Below are positions 20,559-30,539 of a stretch of DNA of 34,849 nucleotides, piece after piece. Both the position numbers and the translations under genes were made by a program. A model generated the notes under the pieces. That model worked only from the letters and a program-made list of their open reading frames with translations, was not told where the DNA came from and ran no database searches. How positions within the stretch are numbered: position 1 is the first letter of the stretch; every line of letters starts with the position of its first letter. Source of the stretch: Zygnema cylindricum (taxonomy: Eukaryota; Streptophyta; Zygnematophyceae; Zygnematales; Zygnemataceae); the NCBI GenBank assembly GCA_037447655.1, contig JBBHKE010002306.1, positions 126,001-160,849 of the forward strand. The letters are read 5' to 3'.

Positions 20559-21110
20559 ATTGTGTTTTATGCGTACTTATTCAGTACAATGCTAAGTTTC
20601 AATTTGATATTTGTGAAAGTGTACGGCGGTTTATTTACTGTAGTGAAATATAAAAAGGGTTGACTCAAGGATGAACGAAATCAAGTCTTCGGGGGAATGT
20701 TGTTTTATGACTTAATTTCGTACACACCTATTTTAATGTAGCCTTGATAATACGATATGAGGCGTACGTAATTTGGGGGAATTAAGTGTACTAGTAAAAT
20801 TAATGGACTAATTAAGTGGCGCGGAATGCGCTAGGAAATAGACAGCGGATCGCGAAGCAATCCGACGATTAATATTCGAAATGTTTTAAAAGAATACGTC
20901 GCCGTACGGAATCTAATGCGACAGACGACATTTATCGCAAATGACGTGTACCTTTTAGGTGACACGCCGGATTTATTTCAAAGGACGCGATTACGGTACG
21001 GTTGATTTGGATGATATGACATTGGTTCATTGAGTGACTCAGCATACGATTTAGTTAGATTGCGTCTAGTTGTAAATATTTGAAACAACATTGGTTTGTC
21101 TTTGTGCATT
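20527..21110 (+). repeat. Element II 3' LTR fragment with nested LTR-like start
   Basis: The start TGTTGGTATTTC with ATTTAGTTTCGTG is homologous to the family LTR start. At 20677-20719 a second hairpin holds CTTCGGGGGAA followed by TGTTGTTTTATGACTTA (LTR-like start at 20698). Then come diverged LTR pieces such as gactaattaagtggc and ggtttgtcttt. The sequence ends at 21110 where the duplicated block begins, so the LTR is truncated. Confidence 0.6.
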
Positions 21111-22672
21111 AAAAAATCGTGCACTTTTGGTGCTGTCCCAACTCCGCGATGATTTCTTTTGTATAATGGGGGTGGCTGGCCAAACTTGAGGCTACTCAAC
21201 TTGGAAAATGACAACTTTTTATCATTTTTTTTTCTTTGTGAGATTTTGAAGGTTAGGTCCGGTAAGTTTGTTGCAATCTATTACAATGATCAGTAAAGGG
21301 TAAAAATTCTTGAGTTAAATATCAAAACATGAATGGAGTATACAAAGCCAATCCTGGTTAGACAGGCAGAGAGGGAGAAATGAGTGTGCGAGGGGGAGAA
21401 GATGGATGTCAAAACAAATGAAGAGAAACAAAATGGCACACACTAAAAATGGTTGAGTTGTCATGTTGGTGTGGAAACAAAGCAAGTATTGCTGTTTGTT
21501 GGGCAGTTGGTATCACTGTGTTTTGCTTTCCAATTTATTTTTGTTTCCAAGCCGTGGGTTTGTAGTGGTTGCATGCGATTATAGGAATTATTCCAACATA
21601 TGCTTTTTGAATAATTTTAACTCACTTCTGTAATGCAATCATGTGGTGGTTGTAATTTTAGCGATGGCAATGATATTAATGATAAGATTGGCATAAGCTT
21701 TTGTTCAAGATACTTTGATCAAAACCTTGTAAAATGGACTGTATGAGAGATAGTGACATTCGAATAACTTATAGCAATAGTAAAAGCAATGATATCTTGG
21801 TGATAATTTGTGATGTTGGTGATTGAATGACAGTTATTGATGTCCACAAAAACTCATAACCACTCAGGCCAAGAGCTTAAACAGACCCACTTTTTGAATC
21901 TCAAACGACTTTTATTTTCAGCCTCATTTTAGCCCAAAATGTACCATAATATCCTAACGATGTCATCGCAACATTGTCTCACTAATTTTCTTAGGTTTAT
22001 GTAGGTTTTTTCAATTTTATGTATGTTATTTTCATAATCCTTGCGTTCAAACAATGTTATTCACCATTCAAGAATACTCGGGCAAAAGATACTTGGCAAA
22101 TGGAGGAACCATTCGTTTCCCTTATGGGTAGTACCAACATATGGCTATTTTTCCTTTCTAACGAATGAAAAATATGAAAGACATTTACGATTCTCATTTT
22201 GAATAGGTGGTATGAATTCAGAGAAATTATGAAAAGGAAAAAATGATCAAGTGGACTTTTTCAGTATGAGGTGGACTTAGAGCTTCGATTTTTCAAGAAA
22301 ATCCTCGGTTTTCTTATCGCCCTGGCCTCAAATCCATTAGGTGCTCCCAGTGAACGTACTGACACATTTAAAAGTAACGAAATCTTTCAAAATCCTCCAT
22401 TAGGTCGTGCCCATGAACAACCTTTCAGCTCCGCGTTTATTTTTTTTTTGTACCACAGGCTTGTGTTCAAACATTAAAAATAGTCAAAGATTATTCTAAA
22501 CACAAAATTTGAATGAAATATCTGTAGGGGCGGACGAAAATTAGGATTTGTAAATGCGTGCGCAAATGTCAGATTTGTACGGGTACTATATCATTGTACA
22601 AACTTTGTTATGATATTTATAGCCCAAAATTACTTCCACGAAGGACACTGGATGGCAGAGGGAGCATCAAAG

Positions 22673-23718
22673 GTAATGTTGGGTATCGGCTAAAATCATA
22701 TGGCGATAATTTCGATATTCGATACATCGACTATCGATCGGTCAGAGGCCTCGATATATAGTTCCGAGACCAACAAAAGTTATTGCGATTTATTTCGCGA
22801 TATATAGTATTTTGTAAATTTAATACTTTATATAATATATTATTTTATCGAAAACGAAAAATTGTATGATACGCCGCATATGATGTGAATTTTCACGTTA
22901 CTTCAAGGTTAGACGACGCAACATGTAACCGTAGAAAAATTAGTACCTCATATAATTAGTACGTATTAATGTATAAAACTTCAAATTTTCAAACGAAAAA
23001 CTCACACTAATTTAGTGAAATGATGATCTAACAAGATTTTTTTTGAAGACTGTTCGTTTCAACAGTGCCATTAGTACAACAGCAGCTATACCACTAGTAT
23101 TACTACTTTACTAGCATTCTTTATTTTTTTCTTAATCTTAATATTTATTTACAAAAAAAGAAAAAAACATAAAAAGAAAAAAAAGAAGAAGAAAAAAAAA
23201 AGAACAAGAATCGTCCTATAGAAAATTAGAAGAAAAAAAAATAATAAATAAATTAAAAACATAAAAAGTAGTACTAGCAGCAGCAGTAGCAGTACCTCTA
23301 GTATTACTAAGCAGTAGCACTAGTATTACTATGGTTAGCAGCACTAGTAATACTACGGTTAGCAAGAGTATAGTAGTACTAGCAGCAACAACAGCAACAA
23401 CAGTAGAACTTGTTCTTATTTCAGAAATCACATTTTTCAAGCATAATATGAGAGAAAACTAGAGGAATAACTCTAAAAACCAGAAAATAAAAGTTTGGAA
23501 CGTGTACGAGGGACACTAACACCTACGAATAGTTATAGAAAAGAAGAAAACAAGCTTCGATGTATCGTAATACAAAACATTGACATATTGGTCCAATATA
23601 TCAGCAAATTATCGCGATATTTAGCTTCTCGATATATCGAGGCGATATATTGATTATCGAGTACCTAAAATTAGGTACATATCGAATATCGCCAAGCGGT
23701 CCTCTATACCCAGTACTA
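22673..23718. mobile_element. hAT-like MITE rich in CGATATATCG motifs (copy A')
   Basis: Duplicate of 15564-16609, with the same ends and the same ATCAAAG flanks. Confidence 0.6.
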
Positions 23719-24502
23719 ATCAAAGAATATCCTCTAAAAAAGATTTTCTAGTGGCGTTCAGTGGATTGGCATCCACCTTGTCAAAAGGCACATGGCGACG
23801 TGAAACGTTTCACCACTACACCGTGTATCTCTATTAGGGTTAGGGTGCGTCTCCATGTGTCAAAGTAAGGGATTTTTTCTGTCATTTTCTTGTAAAACTT
23901 AGAGCCGTACCGCGTAAGTTTCAACAGTACAAACAAATAGAAAAAAAAAGAATTACATTTTGCATCATCGAATTAAGGATGTACTACATGTTGTCGTCTT
24001 GTGTTCTTCGACCCACAACCACGCCAAAAAACGTCATATTCAAACTCTTCTTTAAAACACAGGGACGATGTGATTTAAAACGAAGTGTTTTTGAAAAACA
24101 AATAGGAACACGTATTCGCACGTGTAACAAATTTTACAAAAATTTCAAGCGAATTCAAGCGCGGCGAAAGGTACACTTTTCATTATTTGTTGTCCGTTTG
24201 CGTTCAAGTACGACGAGGCAAAAGACACAATTTGTTTGGTTTTGTCCGTTTTGTCTGTTTGCGCTTGGTACAGATTTTATTTCGCTAGGGGTCTCAAGAT
24301 TTCGATGCCATTTCACGTCGAGCGGACAGGCGACACAACGGCCAAGTGCATCTTCTTCAACCGTGAAAGGGCACAGGTTGTACGTCTACAATGTCACAAA
24401 AACTCATGCGACGTCACAAGCAATTACAAAAAGTAACGTGAACGTTGACAGCCGTCACGGGCATTATAAGCAAATACATTCGTCACACACTTAGGTAACT
24501 AT

Positions 24503-25503
24503 TGTTGTTTTGAAAACTTAGTTTCGTGCATACACCACATTTAGTGCGCACGCGACGTTTCGTGCGTAAAGCATTAATTGGATTTAATATGGTGGTTCGA
24601 ATGGATTCACGGATTAGGGGAGCGAACGTACGGCTAAACCTAAAGTGATGTAGAGGACTAATTGAATGGCGACAGCATCCACATGAGCGTATCCCACATC
24701 AAAACGGACAATGCAACTGCAACGTAGTTGCAAATATTTTGGATAAGATCCGGTACAGGACAACTCAGCTGCAATTGATATGAATCAAGTCGGCGGATGA
24801 GATTCATAAGAGGATCACAAGTGACTAAGCAAGTTGACGCTTAGTATGCGGATTTTGCGGAGGTGTCGGTGTAAATATTATATTCAACAGAGATTTGTCT
24901 TTTTACTAATAAGTTTATTAGTGTAGATTTATTCATTCTGACATACCTCGAATTATTCAGGTATACTCACATTAATTTAGGTAGGTGGTAGATTACATAC
25001 GGCTGGTATGCCTCCGTACATTCACTAGTGAACTCTCAGAGTATAACTTGTAGGACTTAGATAATTTTAAGTATCATAGTTGAGTTAATCAAAAAAATGG
25101 CAGACTGATTTTCTCCAACTTTGACCTTTGGTGTGATCACTCTGATTGATGTTTTGATGTGAAGCTTTATGAAGATATTCTATGATCTAGAAAATATATG
25201 TGTGTGTGTAGTTTCAGTCTGTTCTGTTATCTCCATAAAATTATGTGAGAAGTCTACCAAGTTAGTTTGAGAAGCTGTCAGCTGTTTTTGGGAAACTCTA
25301 GAGCATTTATCTTCTGGATTCCTTATTGGATTTTGCTGTAACTTTGCGAGTTTACAGTGTATGTAGTATAATGCATATTGGTGCAGTTTGAGGTGATTTT
25401 GATCATAGTGGAGTAATCTATGATGTTTGAAACATAGCTGTTTTGGGGGTAGTCAATGGTGCTTCCGAGAGTGATCCATGGCTGAAATAGGCTATAGACA
25501 ACA
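24503..25503 (+). repeat. Element III 5' LTR
   Basis: TG...CA ended, 1001 bp. The ATG at 25478, near its end, is in frame with gag, but the first gag ATG outside the LTR is at 25508. Confidence 0.9.
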
Positions 25504-25517
25504 GGTTATGGGCCCAC
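25504..25517 (+). promoter_or_regulatory. Primer-binding site, element III
   Basis: GGTTATGGGCCCAC directly follows the LTR. It pairs with the internal segment of initiator tRNA-Met that ends after the anticodon loop (GUGGGCCCAUAACC in plants). It is not the TGG-initiated site that pairs with a tRNA 3' end. The gag ATG at 25508-25510 lies within it and pairs with the CAU anticodon. Confidence 0.8.
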
Positions 25518-26280
25518 ACCCATGGCTCCCGATATTTGATGGATCTAAATATCATTACTGGAGGTGTATGTTGAAGAGATACTTCGAGATGATGGAGCTA
25601 ATGGATGTGGTGGAAGGTACTTTGGCGGAAACATCAAATGGATGGAAAAAGAAGAACCATGAGTGTCTAAGGGTTATTTAGAACTTCATGACTAAGGAAC
25701 TCGTAATGGCATACCTAAGTTTTAAAAGTGCAAATAAATTATGGAAATGCTTAGAATGTACGTATGCAAAACTGCAGTATATCATTGGCTTAGTACTGTC
25801 ACCAAAATAGTTGAATACAAGTATGCAGGGGGTAGAATGGAGAAACACTACATTGACTTACAAGTATTATTTGTAGAAAATCATTTGCCAGGAGGAAACT
25901 TTACAGATGCTCAACAAGCTCTCTTGTTAATGAGAAGCATATCTAAAGGATATAAGAGTGCTTTAGATCAATTGACTTTAATTGATATAAAGGATTGGAG
26001 CTTAACTTTAGGAAGAATATTTGTTCAAGATGAAGAGGCTAGTAGAATGGTCTTATCAAGTGAGAGGAATATGAAGGAATCTAAGTCACAGTTTCAAAAC
26101 ATTAGAAGTAATAGTGAGTTCGGATATCAACCTAAGAATTGTTTTTACTGTAATGATTTAGGACATACCTTCAAGGTATGTCCATCCTATGAAAATGCAT
26201 GTGTTATAGGAAACTTCAGAAATGGATGGGATAACAACTGGTTCAACTCTCAACAAGAAGAGAATCAAGTGGTTTCATGA
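25508..26280 (+). pseudogene. Copia-type gag, decayed (element III)
   Basis: Same start, TAG stop (25679) and frameshift as element II. From 25741 a frame of 179 codons covers the central gag region and the zinc knuckle CFYCNDLGHTFKVC. It then ends with NGWDNNWFNSQQEENQVVS and TGA at 26278. In element II the corresponding junction is open, so this TGA is an additional break. Full-length Gag cannot be produced. Confidence 0.82.
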
Positions 26281-26900
26281 GTGAGAGACAAGACTCGACC
26301 GATGACAAAAAGCATACAACTTTTATTGACGAATTTATTTACTTACCGACCTTCTATGTTGTTCGAAATGACGAGAAAGAGGTAACAAAAAAGGATTCGG
26401 TTACCGTCAATATTCCATATGACAGATTGGTGAGTGACACAAACTTATTGAAGGAAGAGGTAACTAAAGTAAGAGGAGTTGAAGGAAGAGAAGGGCACAT
26501 GGAAGTGGAAAGGACTGGAAAAATTATTGTCACCGAAGATAGTGTGGAGAAGAAGAGAGTAAAAAGACTCGGTTTTTGTGACTCTTTCTTGTGATAGATT
26601 GGTGTGTGAGAATGACTTAGAAAGGGAAAAGATTCTTGAAGAAAGGGGAGTTAAAAAAGTAAATTTAAACTAGGTTGAAGACTATTCTTTAGATATAGAG
26701 AACACTGAACTGAAAACAAAACTTAGAGAAGATGATGAGAGAGAAAATGGTGAATTCACACAAGATGAGGAATTAACATCAAAGGCGGAAAATACTGTGG
26801 ATTTCAATGAACTCAGCGAAAAACCGGTTGAAATTGTTGAGAAGAGGAGGTTAATAAAAGAAGTTTATGAGAGCAGAAAAAGTCATAGAATTGGAGGAAT
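26277..26900 (+). pseudogene. Lys/Glu-rich repetitive ORF downstream of gag (element III)
   Basis: Open for 105 codons to 26594, then continuing in another frame. Modules run SERQDSTDDKKH, DEFIYLPTF, VNIPYDRLVSDTNLLKEEVT, KVRGVEGREGHMEVER, IIVTEDSVEKK and, after a frame change, CDRLVCENDLEREKILEERG. The DRLVsxN-L motif occurs twice, as in element I. No homologous domain is known to me. Confidence 0.5.
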
Positions 26901-27445
26901 ATAGAAAATAAGAAAGAGTATTCGAAGAGGAAACAGCAGCAAAATAAAAAGGGAATCAACATGAAAATTTTCAAAATGCATACACTAAAAGGAAGTGACA
27001 GATCTACGGGAAAAGACTAATCATTAGTGAGGATATCAACATGTTATAGAGGTAATGGGAAGACACACCATGACAGAAGTTTAAATTCTATAGGGAGACC
27101 CGAATGTAGTAAAAGAACAAGAAGAAGATACAGATTAAGGAAGACCAGCTGGAGAATCAACTAGCTCCAAAGGCGACCACATAAAGGACCGGAAAAACAA
27201 TTTTTGAAGTAGAAAAATCGACATCTTTATAAAGAAAAAAAAAAGTTGTTTAAATAGGAGATATATTGGAGTGGCTGGTATGGTGACTAAAAGTCTGACA
27301 AAATCTTAGTGCTACTTGTATATGAATGTTTAGTAGTGGAGGTTGTGACAGGGAATTTTTGAACTTTGAATATTTTATAAGTCCTTGTTTTTTTATGTCC
27401 CTCCATTAGAGTAGAAGGATCTGCAAACGGAGTGAAGTACTGAGT

Positions 27446-27483
27446 CTAAAGCTTTAGGGGAGTTTTCAAATTGAAAACTTTAG
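27446..27483 (+). other. Internal PPT-like hairpin (element III)
   Basis: Arms ctaaagcttta (27446-27456) and gaaaactttag (27473-27483) pair at 9 of 11 positions around ggggagttttcaaatt. It is positionally equivalent to 7813-7857 in element I, upstream of the GCAGC-rich stretch. Confidence 0.5.
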
Positions 27484-27814
27484 TCCTCAATAGATGAAAC
27501 TGTGAGGGGAGTTTCTAGGACTTGGAATAATTTTTTGTATAAGTTTTTGTAATACTTACCTTTAATAGTGTGACAGTGGCAGTAGTACAAAAGGGTGTAA
27601 TGTGTGATCAACACAGCTGTGATGTTAGAGCGGCATAGCAACGCAGCTGGAGTATTGGTGAATCAGCGCAAGCAGTTCGCGTCGCAATGCAACAACGGAG
27701 CAAAGCAACGCCGTAGAAGCAATGGTGGCGTTTGAACAAGAAAAAAAAACGAGGTAATTTGGAGGTACGGAAAGGTACAGTCACACTTGACACGCTCCAT
27801 ATTTTATTACAGGT

Positions 27815-27865
27815 GCACGAACCTAAATTTTCAGGGAGTGTTGTTTTGAAAACTTAGTTTCGTGC
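27815..27865 (+). other. PPT and hairpin at the 3' LTR junction (element III)
   Basis: Left arm gcacgaacctaaattttc (27815-27832) and right arm gaaaacttagtttcgtgc (27848-27865) pair at 16 of 18 positions. The loop holds agggag (end of the PPT) and TGTTGTTTT (LTR start, 27839). The right arm is part of the LTR, so it is also present at the 5' LTR. The left arm is internal and unique to the 3' junction. Confidence 0.65.
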
Positions 27866-28856
27866 ATACAGCACATTTTGTGCGCACGCGACGTTTCATG
27901 CGTAAAGCATTAATATGATTTAATGTGGAGGTTCGAATGGATTTACGGATTGGGGGAGCGAATGTACAGATAAACTAAAAGTGACGTAGGGGACTAATTG
28001 AATGGCGGTGACATCCACATGCACGTGTCACACATCGAACAGGACAACGCAGCACAATGCACCTGTCGTTATTTTAGATAAGATCTGGTACGGGACAACG
28101 CAGCTGCAGTTGATATGAATCAAGTCGGCGGATGAGATTCATAAGAGGATCACAAGTGACTAAGCAAGTTGACGCTTAGTATGCGGATTTTGCGGATGTG
28201 TCGGGGTAAATATTTTATTCAACAGAGGTTTGTCTTTTTGCTAATAAGTTTATTAGTGTAGATTTATTCATTCTGACATACCTCGAATTATGCAAGTATA
28301 CTCACATTAATTTAGGTATGTGGTAGATATTTAGGTAAGTAATAGATTACGTACGGCAGGTATGCCTGCGTACATTCGGTAGTGAACTCTTTGAGTATAA
28401 CTTGTAGGACTTAGATTATTATAAGTATCACAGTTGAGTTAATCAAAGAAATGGCAAATTGTTTTTCTGCAACTTAGACCTATTGGTGTGATCACTCTGA
28501 TTGATGTTTTGATGTGAAGCTTTCTCAAGATATTCTATGATTTTGAAACTATATGTGTGTGTAGTTTCCGTGTGTTCTGTTATCTCCATAGAATTCTGTG
28601 AGAAGTCTACATGGTTAGTTTGAGAAGTTGTCAGCTGTTTTTGGGAAACTCTGGAGCTTATATCTTCTAGATTCCTTAGTGGATTTTGCTGTAACTTTGG
28701 GAGTTTACATTTTTTATGATAAACTGCATATTTGTGTAGTTTGAAATGATTTTGATCATTGTGGAGTAATCTGTGCTGTTTGAAACACAGCTGTTTTGGT
28801 GGTAGTCTGTGGTGCTTCCGAGAGTGATCCATGGCTGAAATAGGCTATTGACAACA
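27839..28856 (+). repeat. Element III 3' LTR
   Basis: Homologous to 24503-25503 with many substitutions and a short local duplication near 28310-28350 (aggta-tgtggtaga / aggtaagtaataga). Ends ATTGACAACA followed by the ACTAT target repeat. Confidence 0.9.
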
Positions 28857-28980
28857 ACTATGTCGTTGTTACACATAGGGACACTTGTAATCCAGGTCCG
28901 CCGGATCTGCGCTAGAAAATAAAGTAATTTCACTAAGTTTCAAGTACATGGAGACGCACCCTTAATGTTTTTTTCGTCTC

Positions 28981-29117
28981 TTAAAACATCTCTTCTCCGT
29001 ACACGCTTGTCTGATTGTGGATGTGACGGCTGCGATTGAAAGGTAATATTTTCAGCTTCCGATTGGCGCTCTCAAATTGAAAATCGGACAAGTGTGTAAG
29101 GAAAAAAGATGTTTTAA
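28981..29117. mobile_element. Small palindromic MITE with TTAA ends
   Basis: The 37-bp arms 28980-29016 and 29082-29118 are inverted copies with five mismatches (outer part cttaaaacatct / agatgttttaag). TTAA occurs at both outer ends (28981-28984 and 29114-29117), which would fit a TTAA or TA target duplication. It sits inside the right terminal region of the CACTA-like element. Confidence 0.6.
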
Positions 29118-29162
29118 GTGGTGAAAAAATTGTTAACGCTAATAGCGATACACGGTGTAGTT

Positions 29163-29549
29163 CATTGTGGATATTATCCTAAGTTTCCAAGTGGACCAGT
29201 TGTGGACGTTGAGTGTATGACTAGTGTCCTCATTAGGGTATTGGGGACAAATTGGACGAATTGAGCGATTGCGTTGCGGATGCGATAAAGCAAAAAATTA
29301 AACGGTTTAAGGTTTACTTCTATAAGCTTAAATAATCTTTATAGATCCCTAGCAATTTTTTTTCCCTTAAAAAAGAAAGGAATGGTACAAATTGGTATTA
29401 AAACGTACAGCATCCCGTAAACAACCTCATACAACCTCATTTTCAATACTATTTTTCAGTCTGTTCCTTTGTCTTATAACAAAATTCTGCGCCGTGCACA
29501 CACTCTCTTGATCGATTGATCGACAAACCGACCCACTATGAGAAAATAT
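29163..29549. other. Unassigned sequence
   Basis: Nothing recognisable was found between the CACTA-like end and the next MITE. Confidence 0.4.
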
Positions 29550-29959
29550 TAGTGTTGTGTATCGAGGGACCCTCACCGATATTCAATATGCACTTAATTT
29601 TGGGTACCCGATAATCGAAATATCGTTTTTATATATCGAAAAGCTCAATGTCGCGTTGGTTTACCAATATATCGGCTTATACCGCATTATATAAAAGCGA
29701 CGTTGGATTTCAAAAATAAAAAATCAACCTCCCCCCCCCCGTTACTTTTGGCGTGCCCTAGTTGGGGGAAAAAGTCTTTCGAATGAATTAACGTACAATT
29801 TTTACGTACTAAATCTGTACGAACCCAGCCTCCCAACAAATATATCGCGATAATTTGTTGGTCCCGGAGCGATATATCGAGCCCTCTAACTGTTCTATAC
29901 TAAAAAAAAAATGAATATCGAATTTATCGTCATAAAAATTTACCCAACACACAACATTA
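29550..29959. mobile_element. Second CGATATATCG-rich hAT-like MITE
   Basis: The left end TAGTGTTGTGTATCG and the right end read inwards TAATGTTGTGTGTTGGG are similar. The flanking 8-mers gaaaatat (29542-29549) and gaaaaaac (29960-29967) agree at 6 of 8 bases. Internal motifs such as atcgaaatatcg, tatatcgaa and gcgatatatcgag match the style of 15564-16609. A run of ten C lies at about 29731-29740. Confidence 0.5.
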
Positions 29960-30235
29960 GAAAAAACAAAAGCATTTATTACCCTATTTTTTTCCTATTT
30001 CCTCCCCGGTTATTCTTATGCCTTGCAAATTGCACTTACGTGTACAACTATGAAATCTTTTGGTTGTTTAGTCGTTTACCTTAAAAAAAATCTAGAAGTG
30101 TGTGTGATTCGTAATAGTTTGTAGTTGAAAATAGAAACCCTCACTCAATAGTTATTCAATATATACCTCTTAAAAATATGCACCAGAAATTTGCAGTTGT
30201 TCACCTCCTCCTTTCCCACACACAAGGTTATACGC

Positions 30236-30415
30236 CCTCACCTTCACCCTCTCCGTCTCCCTCCCCCTCTCCGTCTCCCTCTCCCTCTCCCTCTCCCTCT
30301 CCCTCTCCTCCTCCCCCTCTTCCTCTCTTTTTCTCTCTCGCGCTCTCCCTCTCCCTCTCCCTCTCTCTCTCTTTCTCTCTCTTTCGCTCTCCCTCTTCCT
30401 CTCCCTCTCCCTGAC
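30236..30415. repeat. (CCCTCT)n-type polypyrimidine microsatellite
   Basis: An uninterrupted pyrimidine-rich tract on the plus strand of mostly ccctct and ctctct units. Translations of it give only Pro/Ser/Leu or Arg/Glu repeats and are not genes. Confidence 0.9.
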
Positions 30416-30539
30416 CTATACGTGTTTTTTGGAGTCCGTATGAATTTCGTATACTTGATACAATGTTACAATGTCGTATTATATGGATTGACAACCACCG
30501 TACCTCCACCACCGCCGACCGTACTGTACGGTTAACTAA

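Larger units (their letters stand above)
17394..21110 (+). mobile_element. Element II: chimeric, 3'-truncated gag-only LTR element
   Basis: The 5' LTR (17394-18394), primer-binding site and gag up to 19077 are the duplicated twin of element III, including the 5' ACTAT target site (17389-17393). From 19078 onward it is a diverged member of the same family. That part has its own Lys/Glu-rich region, a 67-bp minisatellite (20243-20463), a 3' LTR start at 20527 and an LTR-like fragment that stops at 21110 where copy A' begins. No 3' ACTAT is present. The junction inside homologous gag sequence suggests recombination or template switching between two family members. Confidence 0.8.
21111..26186 (+). 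repeat. Segmental duplication, copy A'
   Basis: Partner of 14002-19077. Because element III in this copy keeps both ACTAT target repeats and its whole 3' half, the arrangement from about 21111 through 29162 looks like the original one, and copy A the derived one. Confidence 0.93.
24503..28856 (+). mobile_element. Element III: complete gag-only copia-type LTR retrotransposon
   Basis: A 5' LTR (24503-25503, 1001 bp) and 3' LTR (27839-28856, 1018 bp) have TGTTGT...ACAACA ends. A perfect 5-bp target duplication ACTAT lies at 24498-24502 and 28857-28861. The interior (25504-27838) holds the initiator-tRNA anticodon-type primer-binding site, a decayed gag with zinc knuckle, a Lys/Glu-rich tail, an internal PPT-like hairpin, a GCAGC-rich stretch and the PPT. 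At about 4.35 kb in total there is no room for a copia pol and I see no trace of one. The two LTRs differ at many positions, so the insertion is old. Confidence 0.92.
23814..29162. mobile_element. CACTA-like element interrupted by element III and a small MITE
   Basis: The left end starts CACTACACCGTGTATC at 23814. The right end, inverted, finishes GATACACGGTGTAGTT at 29162, so one terminal base differs. Inside the ends, ctattag and gggtgcgtctccatgt are also mirrored. Removing element III with one ACTAT, and the 28985-29113 insertion, leaves about 0.86 kb without transposase. Candidate 3-bp flanks are cac and cat, which do not fully match, so the CACTA assignment rests mainly on the terminal sequence. 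Confidence 0.45.
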
